64,000 bases of DNA from DAITQM01 sp039794245 (GCA_039794245.1 JBDIVS010000001.1:62001-126000), one strand, 5' to 3'. Counted from the stretch's first letter, positions 1 to 8,670 are shown. Numbers and translations: made by a program. The notes: a model not told the origin generated them from the letters alone.

Positions 1-1491
1 GATCACCAGTGCCGTGCCCGGCCAGGCGAGCAGCGCTTCTTCCAGGGCGCGCAGCGTCTCGACGTCGAGGTCGTTGGTCGGCTCGTCGAGCAGCAGCAGA
101 TTGCCGCCGGTTTGCAGCACCTTGGCAAGATGCAATCGGTTGCGCTCGCCGCCCGACAGGTCTCCGACCCGTTTTTGCTGATCGGCGCCTTTGAAATTGA
201 ACCGCCCGGCCCAGGCGCGCGATTGAATTTCGTAGCCGTTCACCGTGATCAGATCGGCGCCGCCGGAGATCTCCTCCCAGACGGTCTTGTCCGGATCGAG
301 ACCGGCGCGGCTCTGGTTGACGTAGGCGAGTTTGACGCTCGGCCCCAGGCGCAAGGCGCCGCCATCGGGCTGTTCCTCGCCGGCGATCAGCCGAAACAGC
401 GTCGTCTTGCCGGCGCCGTTGGCGCCGATGATACCAACGATCGCACCCGGCGGCACCTTGAAACTCAAGCCGCCGAACAATGATCGGTCGCCGTAGGATT
501 TGCCGATATTCTCGGCCTCGAGCACCAGATCGCCGAGCCGCGGCCCGGGCGGGATGTACAGCTCGTTGGTCTCGTTGCGTTTCTGGAATTCGCGCGATTG
601 CATCTCCTCGAACTGTCTGAGCCGCGCCTTGCTCTTGGCCTGCCGCCCCTTGGCGCCCTGCCGCACCCACTCGAGTTCGTGCTGGATCGAACGGCGGTGC
701 GCCGCCTCCTCGCGCGCCTCCTGCGCCAGACGTTGCTCTTTTTGTTCGAGCCACGACGAATAATTGCCCTGCCAGGGGATACCGTAGCCGCGGTCCAGTT
801 CGAGTATCCAGCCGGCGACGTTGTCGAGAAAATAGCGGTCGTGGGTCACGGCCACCACGGTGCCCGGGAAATCGGCCAGATAATGTTCGAGCCAGGCCAC
901 CGATTCGGCATCGAGGTGGTTGGTCGGTTCGTCGAGCAGCAGCATATCAGGTGCCGCCAGCAACAGCCGGCACAGCGCCACGCGGCGCCGTTCGCCGCCG
1001 GACAGGCAGCTCACGTCGGCGTCCCACGGCGGCAGCCGGAGCGCGTCGGCGGCGCGTTCGAGTTTTGCTTCGAGTTGGTGGGCATCGGCATGCAGCAGGC
1101 GGTTTTCGAGTGCCGCCTGCTCGGCCGCCAGGGCGTCGAAATCGGCGTCCGGCTCGGCGTAGGCGGCATAAATTTCCTCGAGCCGTTTTTCTGCGGCACG
1201 GATCTCGGCCAGCGCGATCTCGACATTGCCGCGCACGTCCTTGGCCGGGTCGAGTTCCGGTTCCTGCGGCAGGTAGCCGATCCGCAGCCCCGGCAGCGGC
1301 CGGGCTTCGCCTTCGAACTCGTTATCGACCCCGGCCATGATGCGCAACAGCGTCGATTTACCGGCGCCGTTCAGGCCCAGAAGGCCGATTTTCGCCCCCG
1401 GGAAAAACGACAGCGAAATATCCTTGATGATCGTGCGCCTGGGCGGCACCGTCTTGCTCACCTGGAGCATGGTGTAAACGTATTGGCTCAT
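1..1491 (-). CDS. ettA: Energy-dependent translational throttle protein EttA (ABC-F ATPase), 3' end outside window
   Basis: Cytoplasmic ABC-F protein that binds the ribosomal E site and gates early elongation according to energy charge. The reverse strand from ATG 1491 reads MSQYVYTMLQVSKTVPPRR, with a first Walker A (GLNGAGKST), an LSGGERRR signature and LLLDEPTNHLDAESV. The interdomain arm carries EWVRQGAKGRQAKSKAR, typical of EttA, and a second cassette follows with GANGAGKTT, LSGGERNR and LLLLDEPTNDLDVET. About 497 of the usual ~555 codons are present; the frame is open when it runs off the window start, so this is truncation by the window and not decay. It is divergent from glyA across a 197-bp gap. 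Confidence 0.96.
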   Translation of the reverse strand, partial: MSQYVYTMLQVSKTVPPRRTIIKDISLSFFPGAKIGLLGLNGAGKSTLLRIMAGVDNEFEGEARPLPGLRIGYLPQEPELDPAKDVRGNVEIALAEIRAAEKRLEEIYAAYAEPDADFDALAAEQAALENRLLHADAHQLEAKLERAADALRLPPWDADVSCLSGGERRRVALCRLLLAAPDMLLLDEPTNHLDAESVAWLEHYLADFPGTVVAVTHDRYFLDNVAGWILELDRGYGIPWQGNYSSWLEQKEQRLAQEAREEAAHRRSIQHELEWVRQGAKGRQAKSKARLRQFEEMQSREFQKRNETNELYIPPGPRLGDLVLEAENIGKSYGDRSLFGGLSFKVPPGAIVGIIGANGAGKTTLFRLIAGEEQPDGGALRLGPSVKLAYVNQSRAGLDPDKTVWEEISGGADLITVNGYEIQSRAWAGRFNFKGADQQKRVGDLSGGERNRLHLAKVLQTGGNLLLLDEPTNDLDVETLRALEEALLAWPGTALVI

Positions 1492-1611
1492 GGAAATCCG
1501 GTTGGAAAAACGGCGAAAAGAACCGCCCGGCAGAGCGGGCGGAGCCGGTCATTTTATCCGATCCGGCCGGCCGGCAATGGATGCCAAGACAAACGGGTTT
1601 CATGGCTGAAC

Positions 1612-1640
1612 TTCATACTCCCTCTACCGGATGTTAAAAT
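1612..1640 (+). promoter_or_regulatory. Predicted sigma70 promoter of the glyA-rib operon
   Basis: TTCATA (1612-1617), a 17-bp spacer and TAAAAT (1635-1640), preceded by TGT as an extended -10. It lies 48 bp upstream of the glyA ATG in the ettA-glyA divergent gap. Prediction by eye only. Confidence 0.55.
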
Positions 1641-1688
1641 GAAATGTTTCCGCCGGCTGCCCGATCCGGTATTTGACAGGCTCATCCC

Positions 1689-2948
1689 ATGTTCGATTCC
1701 CGTGCCACGATCTCGACTTTCGACCCCGAGCTTTTCGCCGCGCTCGAGGCCGAGCGCCGGCGCCAGGAAGAGCACATCGAGCTGATCGCCTCGGAGAACT
1801 ACGCCTCGCCGCGGGTGCTCGAGGCGCAGGGTTCGGTGCTGACCAATAAGTACGCCGAGGGTTATCCGGGGCGGCGTTATTACGGCGGCTGCGAATTCGT
1901 CGACGCAGCCGAGCGACTGGCCGTCGAGCGCGCCAAGCGACTTTTCGGCGCCGGTTACGCCAATGTCCAGCCGCATTCCGGCTCGCAGGCCAATGCCGCG
2001 GTCTATCTGGCGCTGCTCGAACCGGGCGACGTTTTTCTCGGCATGAACCTCAGCGAGGGCGGCCACCTGACCCACGGTTCGCCGGTGAACTTCTCCGGCA
2101 AGCTGTTCCGCGCCGTGCACTACGGGGTCGATCACGCCTCCGGCCTGATCGACTACGACGCCCTTGCCGCCCTGGCCCGCGAGCACCGCCCGAAAATGAT
2201 CATGGGCGGCTTTTCGGCCTATTCCCGGGCCATCGACTGGGCGCGCTTCCGGTCGATCGCCGACGAGGTGGGGGCCTGGTTGGTGGTGGACATGGCCCAT
2301 GTCGCCGGATTGGTCGCCGCCGGCCTGTACCCCAACCCGGTGCCGCACGCCCATGTCACGACCTCGACGACCCACAAGACGCTGCGCGGCCCGCGCGGCG
2401 GGCTGATCCTCGCCGGCGACGACGAAGCGCTCCACAAAAAGCTCAATTCGCTGGTCTTCCCCGGCACCCAGGGTGGGCCGCTGATGCACGTCATCGCCGC
2501 CAAGGCAGTGGCCTTTCTCGAAGCCTTGCAGCCGGAATTTCGCGACGATCAGCAACGCGTGATCGACAATGCCCGGGCCATGGCCCAGGTGGTGATCGAC
2601 CGCGGCTACAAGGTCGTCTCCGGGGGCACCGACAACCACCTGTTTCTGATCGATCTGACGGGCCGCGATTACACCGGCAAGGACGCCGAGGCGGCGCTCG
2701 GCCGCGCCAATATCACCGTCAACAAGAACACCGTGCCGGGCGAGACGCGCTCGCCGTTCGTCACCAGCGGGCTGCGCATCGGCACCCCGGCGGTGACGAC
2801 CCGCGGCTTTACCGTTGACGACTGCCGCGAACTGGCGGGCCTGCTGTGCGACATACTCGATCAGCCCGGCGCAGCGGCGGTCGAAAACCGCGTCCGCAAG
2901 CGGGCGCTGGCGCTCAGCCGCAACCACCCGGTTTACTGCAGCGGATGA
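1689..2948 (+). CDS. glyA: Serine hydroxymethyltransferase
   Basis: PLP enzyme converting serine and tetrahydrofolate to glycine and 5,10-methylene-THF, the main one-carbon source for purine, thymidylate and methionine synthesis. The 419-aa product is full length. It shows ELIASENYAS near residue 31, the NKYAEGYPGRRYYGG segment near 53, and the PLP-lysine motif TTSTTHKTLRGPRGG with Lys230 as predicted Schiff-base residue (Lys229 in E. coli). It is first in a plus-strand operon; nrdR follows after 12 bp. The TGATG at its end and close spacing suggest co-transcription with nrdR and the rib genes. Confidence 0.98.
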   Translation: MFDSRATISTFDPELFAALEAERRRQEEHIELIASENYASPRVLEAQGSVLTNKYAEGYPGRRYYGGCEFVDAAERLAVERAKRLFGAGYANVQPHSGSQANAAVYLALLEPGDVFLGMNLSEGGHLTHGSPVNFSGKLFRAVHYGVDHASGLIDYDALAALAREHRPKMIMGGFSAYSRAIDWARFRSIADEVGAWLVVDMAHVAGLVAAGLYPNPVPHAHVTTSTTHKTLRGPRGGLILAGDDEALHKKLNSLVFPGTQGGPLMHVIAAKAVAFLEALQPEFRDDQQRVIDNARAMAQVVIDRGYKVVSGGTDNHLFLIDLTGRDYTGKDAEAALGRANITVNKNTVPGETRSPFVTSGLRIGTPAVTTRGFTVDDCRELAGLLCDILDQPGAAAVENRVRKRALALSRNHPVYCSG

Positions 2949-2960
2949 TGCGGTTTTACG

Positions 2961-3467
2961 ATGTGGTGCCCGTTCTGCCACCACCCGGATACCCGGGTCG
3001 TCGATTCCCGGCTCAGCAGCGACGGGGCACAGGTCCGGCGGCGGCGGCTCTGCGAGCGCTGCCAGGCACGCTTCAGCACCTTCGAAAGCGCGATCCTGAA
3101 GGCCCCGAACATCATCAAGAGCGACGGCAGCCGCGAGGCGTTCAGCGAAAAAAAACTGCGCGCCGGAATGCAAAAAGCGCTCGAAAAACGCCCGGTTGCA
3201 ACCGCCGAGTTCGAGCGCGCCGTGCGCCGCCTGGTGCACCATATCAGAACGCTCGACGACAACGAGATTTCCAGCCGCCAACTCGGCGAATGGGTGATGG
3301 GCGAGTTGCGCCGGCTGGACGAGGTGGCGTATGTCCGCTTCGCCTCGGTGTACCGCCGCTTCGAGGACGTCCAGGCCTTTCGCGAGGAGATCGAACGGCT
3401 CGAACGCGATGGGCCGGCGATCGACGACCAGCGCCAGTTTCCGCTGCTCAAAACGCCTTCCGGATGA
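2961..3467 (+). CDS. nrdR: Transcriptional repressor NrdR
   Basis: Nucleotide-sensing repressor of ribonucleotide reductase operons. The N-terminal zinc ribbon has Cys3, Cys6, Cys31 and Cys34 (CPFC and CERC), followed by an ATP-cone domain from about residue 49 (RPVATAEFERAVRRL, DEVAYVRFASVYRRFEDV). At 168 aa it is slightly longer than the usual ~150 because of a C-terminal tail. It is placed between glyA and ribD as in many proteobacteria; its stop overlaps the ribD start (ATGA at 3464). Confidence 0.97.
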   Translation: MWCPFCHHPDTRVVDSRLSSDGAQVRRRRLCERCQARFSTFESAILKAPNIIKSDGSREAFSEKKLRAGMQKALEKRPVATAEFERAVRRLVHHIRTLDDNEISSRQLGEWVMGELRRLDEVAYVRFASVYRRFEDVQAFREEIERLERDGPAIDDQRQFPLLKTPSG

Positions 3468-4570
3468 CTTTTTCCGCGCTTGACGAGCGGCTGATGCGGA
3501 CCGCACTGCGCCTGGCCCGCCGCGGCCTGTACAGCACTGATCCCAACCCGCGTGTCGGTTGCGTGATCGTCCGCGGCGGCCGGATCGCCGGCCGCGGCTG
3601 GCACCGGCGGGCGGGCGAAGCGCACGCTGAAATTCTCGCCCTGGCCGAGGCCGGCGACCTGGCGCGCGGCGCCGATTGCTACGTGACGCTCGAACCGTGC
3701 GACCACTACGGCCGGACCCCGCCTTGTTCGGCGGCCCTGCTCGCCGCCGGCATCCGCCGCCTGGTGATCGCCGCGGCCGATCCGAACCGGCACGCCGCCG
3801 GCGGAGCCGAACGGCTGGCGGCAGCCGGTATCGAGGTCGTCTCGGGTCTTTGCGCCGCCGAATCGCGGGCTTTGAACATCGGCTATTTCAGCCGCCACGA
3901 GCGCCGCCGCCCCTGGGTCAGACTGAAACTGGCAGCCAGCCTCGACGGCCGAACGGCGGCCGCCGACGGGCAAAGCCAATGGCTCACCGGCGAGGCAGCC
4001 AGGACCGATGTGCAACGCTGGCGGGCACGGGCCTCGGCGATCCTGACCGGCGGCGCAACGGTGCGCGCCGACAATCCCAGGCTCGATGTCCGCCTCGGTC
4101 GCAACCTACGGCAACCGTTGCGGCTGATCCTCAGCCGCCGTGGCGATCTCGACCCGGCGGCCCGCATTTTCGCTCCGCCCGGCCGGGTAAGGGTGTGTCT
4201 GACCGAGGCCACTACGGCCCCGCATCTGACGGCGGCGGGTCTCGATGTGTGCCGCCTGCCGGACGGCGGCGACAGTGCGACGCAGCTCACCGCCTGGCTG
4301 GAAACGCTGGCGGCGGAGGACCACAACGAAGTCCATATCGAAGCCGGGGCAACGCTTGCCGGCCTGTTGCTCGGCGCCGATCTGGTCGATGAGTTGATCG
4401 TCTACCTGGCACCGGTCCTGCTCGGCGAGCACGCCCGGCCGCTGGCCCATCTGCCCGGGCTCGAGCACTTCGGCGACCGCTTGCAATGGCACCTGCACGG
4501 CAGCAAGCGGTTCGGCGACGACATGAGGCTGATCTTCCGCCGCCCGGAGGCGCCATGTTCGGCGGCCTGA
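3464..4570 (+). CDS. ribD: Bifunctional diaminohydroxyphosphoribosylaminopyrimidine deaminase / 5-amino-6-(5-phosphoribosylamino)uracil reductase
   Basis: Catalyses the second and third steps of riboflavin synthesis. The N-terminal cytidine-deaminase domain (about 1-145) has the zinc motif HAE (His54, Glu56) and PCDHYGRTPPC (Cys79, Cys88); the family usually has PCSHHGRTPPC. The C-terminal RibD reductase domain (about 155-365) shows WVRLKLAASLDGR, GQSQWLTGEAARTDVQ and VHIEAGATLAG. The start was set at ATG 3464, which forms ATGA with the nrdR stop; the frame stays open far upstream only as an overlap of glyA and nrdR. 368 aa, normal length. Confidence 0.97.
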   Translation: MTFSALDERLMRTALRLARRGLYSTDPNPRVGCVIVRGGRIAGRGWHRRAGEAHAEILALAEAGDLARGADCYVTLEPCDHYGRTPPCSAALLAAGIRRLVIAAADPNRHAAGGAERLAAAGIEVVSGLCAAESRALNIGYFSRHERRRPWVRLKLAASLDGRTAAADGQSQWLTGEAARTDVQRWRARASAILTGGATVRADNPRLDVRLGRNLRQPLRLILSRRGDLDPAARIFAPPGRVRVCLTEATTAPHLTAAGLDVCRLPDGGDSATQLTAWLETLAAEDHNEVHIEAGATLAGLLLGADLVDELIVYLAPVLLGEHARPLAHLPGLEHFGDRLQWHLHGSKRFGDDMRLIFRRPEAPCSAA

Positions 4571-5163
4571 TCCGCTTCCAGGGCACGCTGGCCGGTAGCG
4601 ATCCGGAAAGCACCGCCCGGCTGACCGGTGGCCGGCGGCTTTGGATCGACTGCCCTGGTCTAGACCTCCTCGCCGGCGGCAGCGTCGCGGTCAACGGCGT
4701 CTGCCTGACCGCGGCCGACACCGCGCCCGGCCGCTTCGCCGCTGATCTGTCGCCGGAGACGTTGGCCGTGACGACCCTCGGCTCGCTGCCGGCCGGCAGT
4801 CGATTGAACCTGGAGTTGCCGGTGACGCCACAGACACTGCTCGACGGCCATCTGGTCAGCGGTCATGTCGATGGCGTCGGCATCGTCAGAAGCGTCGAGA
4901 ACCTCGGCAGCAGCCGCCGCTTGCGGTTCGACGCGCCCGCGGCGCTGCTGGGGCTGATCGCCCCCAAAGGCTCGATCGCAATCGACGGCGTCAGCCTGAC
5001 CGTCAACGAGGTCGAGGCGAGCGGGTTTTGCGTGATGCTGATTCCCTATACCCTGGACCACACCACGTTGTCCGGCCTGAACGCCGGCGAGAGGGTCAAC
5101 CTCGAAGCCGACCCGATCGCGCGCTATGTCGCCCGCTGCCTGCTTTTCAAATCCGGGACATGA
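4555..5163 (+). CDS. ribE: Riboflavin synthase, alpha chain
   Basis: Dismutates two 6,7-dimethyl-8-ribityllumazine molecules to riboflavin. The 202-aa protein has the two tandem lumazine-binding barrels: repeat 1 contains VAVNGVCLT and the N-terminal MFGGLI (family consensus MFTGII), repeat 2 has GHLVSGHVDGVG and IAIDGVSLTVNE. The start ATG 4555 lies 16 bp inside ribD, consistent with translational coupling; the same frame is open further upstream but only as a ribD shadow. Its stop overlaps the ribB start (ATGA at 5160). Confidence 0.96.
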   Translation: MFGGLIRFQGTLAGSDPESTARLTGGRRLWIDCPGLDLLAGGSVAVNGVCLTAADTAPGRFAADLSPETLAVTTLGSLPAGSRLNLELPVTPQTLLDGHLVSGHVDGVGIVRSVENLGSSRRLRFDAPAALLGLIAPKGSIAIDGVSLTVNEVEASGFCVMLIPYTLDHTTLSGLNAGERVNLEADPIARYVARCLLFKSGT

Positions 5164-6287
5164 CCACACTCAACACCATACCCGAGCTGCTCGACGACAT
5201 CCGCCACGGCAAGATGGTGGTGATGATGGACGACGAGGACCGCGAAAACGAAGGCGACCTGATCATGGCCGCCAGCCTGGTCCGGCCGGAGGATATCAAT
5301 TTCATGGCGCGCTACGGCCGCGGCCTGATCTGCCTGCCGCTGACCCGCGAACGCTGCCGGCAACTGAACCTGAAACTGATGGTCAGCGACAACCAGGCGC
5401 GCTTTTCGACTAATTTCACCGTGTCGATCGAAGCCGCCGAGGGCGTGACGACCGGTATCTCGGCCTACGACCGGGCGCACACGATCCGCACCGCAGTACG
5501 GCCCGACGCCAGACCCGCCGACCTGACGCAGCCCGGCCATATCTTCCCGCTGATGGCCCAGCCGGGCGGTGTGCTGAGCCGCGCTGGGCACACCGAGGCG
5601 GCGGTCGATCTCGCCCTGCTCGCCGGACTCGAACCGGCCGCCGTCCTGGTCGAGATCCTGAACGAGGACGGCAGCATGGCGCGGCGCCCCGAACTCGAGG
5701 CCTTCGCGCACCGCCACGGCCTGAAAATCGGCACAATCGCCGACCTGATACAACACCGCCTGCACCACGAGCGCACGATCGAACCGGTGGCGCGGCGCAC
5801 CATACAGACCGCCTTCGGCGATTTCGACCTGATCGTCTATCGCGACCTGATCGAACACCGCCTGCACTGGGCGCTGCTCAAGGGCCGCCCGGAAGCGGAC
5901 GAACCATTTCTGGTGCGCGTCCACGTGCAGAACCTGCTGAGCGACGTGCTCGGCATCGAAGACGAACGCTTCGGGCTGCCGGTGCGCGTCGCGCTGTGCG
6001 AAGTTCAGCGGCAGGGCAAGGGCCTGGTGCTGGTCCTCGGCAGCGGCGAAGACGACGAGGCACGCCTGGCCCGCCTGGAAAGCCGCGAACAGGCCCCGGC
6101 CGCCGGTGAAGGCACGAACATCCACGAGCTGCGAACCTACGGCGTCGGCGCCCAGATCATCGCCGACCTCGGCATCCACAAAATGCGGGTGCTGAGCGCC
6201 CCCAAACGGTTTCACGCCCTCGGCGGTTTCGGCCTTGAGGTCGTCGATTATGTCGAGCCGCCCGAGCACCAGGACAACACCGGATGA
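5160..6287 (+). CDS. ribB: 3,4-dihydroxy-2-butanone-4-phosphate synthase with degenerate GTP cyclohydrolase II-like domain
   Basis: The N-terminal domain (about 1-200) is a normal RibB: MDDEDRENEGD near residue 23, SRAGHTEAAVDLALLAGL and EILNEDGSMAR. It makes the four-carbon unit of lumazine from ribulose 5-phosphate. The C-terminal domain (about 210-375) has the RibA fold signature around THELRTYGVGAQI-type sequence (here NIHELRTYGVGAQII) but lacks the three zinc cysteines: where active RibA has ECLTGD and CDCG, this protein reads VQNLLSDVLGIED. It should therefore supply only RibB activity, and a separate ribA is expected elsewhere. Such degenerate fusions are common in proteobacteria. ATGA overlaps at both ends. 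Confidence 0.95.
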   Translation: MTTLNTIPELLDDIRHGKMVVMMDDEDRENEGDLIMAASLVRPEDINFMARYGRGLICLPLTRERCRQLNLKLMVSDNQARFSTNFTVSIEAAEGVTTGISAYDRAHTIRTAVRPDARPADLTQPGHIFPLMAQPGGVLSRAGHTEAAVDLALLAGLEPAAVLVEILNEDGSMARRPELEAFAHRHGLKIGTIADLIQHRLHHERTIEPVARRTIQTAFGDFDLIVYRDLIEHRLHWALLKGRPEADEPFLVRVHVQNLLSDVLGIEDERFGLPVRVALCEVQRQGKGLVLVLGSGEDDEARLARLESREQAPAAGEGTNIHELRTYGVGAQIIADLGIHKMRVLSAPKRFHALGGFGLEVVDYVEPPEHQDNTG

Positions 6288-6745
6288 TCACCGCCGATAC
6301 CACACGTTACGCAATCGCCGCGGCGCGTTTCAACGACCCGGTCGTCGCCGAGCTTCTGGCCGGGGCGCTCGACGGCTTCGCGGCGCACGGCATCGCCGCC
6401 GACCGCATTACCGTGCTACGCGTTCCGGGGGCTTTCGAATTGCCGCTCGCCGCCAAACGGCTGGCCGCGACCGGCCGCTACCGCGCCGTGATTGCGCTCG
6501 GCGCGGTGATCCGCGGCGAGACGGCGCACTTCGACCATGTCGCAGCGAGCGCCGCTGGCGGCCTGACACAAGCGGCGCTCGACACCGGGATACCGGTGAT
6601 CTTCGGCGTCCTGACCTGCGACACGCTCGAACAGGCCCTGGCCCGCGCCGCGCGCCGGCAAGGCAACAAGGGCTTCGAAATGGCGCTCGCCGCCCTCGAA
6701 ATGTCCGAGGTTATCAACAACCTGCCGGCGGGTGGTCAGCAATGA
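6284..6745 (+). CDS. ribH: 6,7-dimethyl-8-ribityllumazine synthase
   Basis: Condenses the RibB product with the RibD-derived pyrimidine to give lumazine, the substrate of RibE. The 153-aa protein has RFNDPVVAELLAGA, VPGAFELPLAAK, GAVIRGETAHFDHVA (with the catalytic His) and GVLTCDTLEQAL, with GNKG near the C-terminus. Length is standard. Coupled by ATGA to ribB upstream and nusB downstream. Confidence 0.97.
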   Translation: MITADTTRYAIAAARFNDPVVAELLAGALDGFAAHGIAADRITVLRVPGAFELPLAAKRLAATGRYRAVIALGAVIRGETAHFDHVAASAAGGLTQAALDTGIPVIFGVLTCDTLEQALARAARRQGNKGFEMALAALEMSEVINNLPAGGQQ

Positions 6746-7182
6746 ATACCGATCGCGGCCACGCGCCGCTCAGCCGCGCCCGGCGGCGCGCCCTGCAAGC
6801 GCTTTATCAATGGCACCTCAACCCGTCGCCGGCTGCTGGAATCGTTGCCCAGTTCACAACCGAACAGGATTTCGCCGGTGTGGATAAAACCCATTTCACT
6901 GAACTGGTCAGCGGCGTGATACGCGATGCGGCGGCACTGGACGAGGCCCTCCAGGGCCTGCTCGACCGGCCGCTGGTCCAGATCGACCCGCTCGAACGGA
7001 CGATCCTCAGGCTGGCGGCGTTCGAGCTCATGCACTGCCCCGAGGTGCCGGCCCGCGTCGTCATCAACGAGGCGGTGGATCTGGCGCACCGTTTCGGCGC
7101 CACCGCCGGCCACGCCTATGTCAACGCCGTCACCGACCGCCTCGCCCACCGGGTGCGGGCCGCGGAATTTGCTGCCGAATGA
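6742..7182 (+). CDS. nusB: Transcription antitermination factor NusB
   Basis: 146-aa all-helical RNA-binding protein of the NusB/NusE antitermination complex acting on rRNA operons. It shows SRARRRALQALYQW at the N-terminus, IDPLERTILRLAAFEL in the middle, and VVINEAVDLAHRFGATAGHAYVNAV at the C-terminus. The start ATG 6742 makes ATGA with ribH; the longer open frame upstream is ribH overlap. In many genomes thiL follows nusB, but here coq7 follows directly. Confidence 0.97.
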   Translation: MNTDRGHAPLSRARRRALQALYQWHLNPSPAAGIVAQFTTEQDFAGVDKTHFTELVSGVIRDAAALDEALQGLLDRPLVQIDPLERTILRLAAFELMHCPEVPARVVINEAVDLAHRFGATAGHAYVNAVTDRLAHRVRAAEFAAE

Positions 7183-7883
7183 TCATGACAAAAGCGATGA
7201 ACACCGCAACCCCGCCGGAGTATCGCCAATTCAGCACCACCGACCGCCTGCTGACCCGGCTCGATCTGGCGTTGGCGGTCACCAGCGGCCAGCGGCCGGT
7301 GCCGCGCGAGACCGGGTGCACGCCGCGGCCCTACCCGCCCGCGGTGCACGGCATCGCCGGCGAACAGATGAGTGAAGCCGAGGTACGCCACGCCGCCGGG
7401 CTGATGCGCGTCAACCACGCCGGTGAAATCTGCGCCCAGGCGCTTTATTCCGGGCAGGCACTGACCGCACGCCACGCCTCGGTGCAACAGGCGATGCAGC
7501 GCGCCGCCGGCGAGGAACTCGATCACCTCGACTGGTGCGCCGAGCGCCTGGCCGAACTTGACAGCGGGCCGTCGAAACTGGCGCCGGTGTGGTACGCCGG
7601 CTCGTTCGCCATCGGCCTATTCGCTGGCGCCCTCGGCGACCGCTGGAACCTGGGATTTCTCGCCGCAACCGAACGGCAGGTCGAAGCCCACCTCGACGAT
7701 CACCTCGGCCGGCTGCCGGCCGCCGACCAGGCAAGCCGGGCGATCGTCGAGCAGATGAAACACGACGAAGCAGGCCACGCCGCGATGGCCGAGCGGGCCG
7801 GTGCCGCGGCACTACCCGAACCCGTCACCCGGCTGATGGCCCTGACCGCCGGCGTGATGAAATTTCTGGCCTACCGCTTGTGA
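7179..7883 (+). CDS. coq7: 2-polyprenyl-3-methyl-6-methoxy-1,4-benzoquinone monooxygenase (Coq7)
   Basis: Di-iron hydroxylase for the last ring hydroxylation of aerobic ubiquinone synthesis, membrane-associated. The predicted iron ligands are present in order: RVNHAGEICAQ, AAGEELDHLDWCAERL, ERQVEAHLDDHLGRL and EQMKHDEAGHAAMA. 234 aa, normal for the bacterial family. The start ATG 7179 overlaps the nusB stop (ATGA), so it is read as the last gene of the glyA-rib-nusB operon. Confidence 0.96.
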   Translation: MIMTKAMNTATPPEYRQFSTTDRLLTRLDLALAVTSGQRPVPRETGCTPRPYPPAVHGIAGEQMSEAEVRHAAGLMRVNHAGEICAQALYSGQALTARHASVQQAMQRAAGEELDHLDWCAERLAELDSGPSKLAPVWYAGSFAIGLFAGALGDRWNLGFLAATERQVEAHLDDHLGRLPAADQASRAIVEQMKHDEAGHAAMAERAGAAALPEPVTRLMALTAGVMKFLAYRL

Positions 7884-7893
7884 GGCGTGCGCC

Positions 7894-8358
7894 TCAATAC
7901 GTCAATCGAAACCGCCGATAGACAAAACCCAAAAGCCACGCCGGGCCGACGAGCAGAAACTGCAAATCCTTGAAAAACGACGGCCGCGCGCCTTCGACGT
8001 GGTGGCCGATGAACTGCCCGATCCAGGCCAGCACGAAGACGATCAGCGCCGCCTGCCAGAGCGGCAGCGGCAGCACCGCGGCGAGCCCCGCGCATAACCC
8101 AAGCAGCGCGGTATTGACCAGCACCATGCCGATTGCCAGCCGCCAGGAGTGGAGCAGGTAATAAATCGTCATCGCGATGACCGCCAGCACCGCCCAGTTG
8201 AGCGGCGGCGCACCGAGCCCGCCGGCCGGCGGTACTGACCACAAGAGCGCCAGAAGGCTCCACAGGATTGCCGGCACACAGATCCAGTGCACCCGTTTGT
8301 TGAAAGGATGGCGGTGACTCAAACCATATTCGTCGAACAGCCCGGAAATCGTTTGCAT
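7894..8358 (-). CDS. Mpo1-like (DUF962) integral membrane protein
   Basis: 154-aa multi-pass membrane protein. It starts MQTISGLFDEYGLSHRHPFNKR and contains GHHVEGARPSFFKDLQFL, both typical of the DUF962/Mpo1 family; the yeast founder is a dioxygenase acting on 2-hydroxy fatty acids. The start ATG 8358 was chosen over the longer open frame because a clear AGGAGA lies 6 bp upstream on the minus strand. It is convergent with coq7, 10 bp apart. The substrate in bacteria is not established. Confidence 0.85.
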   Translation of the reverse strand: MQTISGLFDEYGLSHRHPFNKRVHWICVPAILWSLLALLWSVPPAGGLGAPPLNWAVLAVIAMTIYYLLHSWRLAIGMVLVNTALLGLCAGLAAVLPLPLWQAALIVFVLAWIGQFIGHHVEGARPSFFKDLQFLLVGPAWLLGFVYRRFRLTY

Positions 8359-8414
8359 GTGGCATCTCCTGCACGCCTGGTTACTATAGTGTATAGTCAT
8401 ATCTCTTACTTTTG

Positions 8415-8516
8415 TCATTCCGGGCACACCAGCCACTATTACCATCATTCCGCCCGCGCCCACCTTTCCTCCCCGTCATTCCGGCCTCGCCCCGCCATCC
8501 TCACACTTGTCATTCC
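8415..8516. repeat. Four degenerate copies of a TCATTCCGG-type repeat, about 31 bp apart
   Basis: TCATTCC occurs at 8415, 8445, 8476 and 8510, three of them as GTCATTCCGG, with spacings of 30, 31 and 34 bp. The copies are separated by unrelated C-rich sequence. This is an intergenic repeat cluster with no coding potential, directly next to a reverse-transcriptase remnant. Confidence 0.6.
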
Positions 8517-8529
8517 GGACGTGCAATGA

Positions 8530-8670
8530 TCCCTCTCGCCAAGCCCGCAACGTGTAGCCCAGAAAGTCCAGCGCGCTGCCGGACTGGCGAAGGTCCACGA
8601 TCCGCGTCTTGTCCCGGTTCAGGGTCAGACCCAGCCGGGTTTCAATGACCGTTTTGTGATAGAGCTTTCG
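8530..8670 (-). pseudogene. Remnant of a group II intron-type reverse transcriptase
   Basis: The minus strand encodes LYHKTVIETRLGLTLNRDKT followed by RIVDLRQSG and DFLGYTLR, which matches the stretch after the YADD box of group II intron-encoded reverse transcriptases. The YADD box, the N-terminal fingers and the maturase/endonuclease domains are all missing. A frame remains open from 8814 to 8476, but the flanking residues do not resemble the family. The rest of the 8671-8874 gap shows nothing I recognise. Dead fragment. Confidence 0.7.

Noticed and set aside
3400..3470. FMN riboswitch before ribD
   Set aside because: ribD starts inside the nrdR stop codon, leaving no leader for a riboswitch.
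1554..3506. 650-codon minus-strand open frame opposite glyA and nrdR
   Set aside because: Antisense shadow created by high GC; no domain, no ribosome site, and both plus-strand genes are unmistakable.
8415..8516. CRISPR-like array suggested by ~31-bp periodicity
   Set aside because: The shared unit is only 7-10 bp, spacers are irregular, and no cas gene is present.
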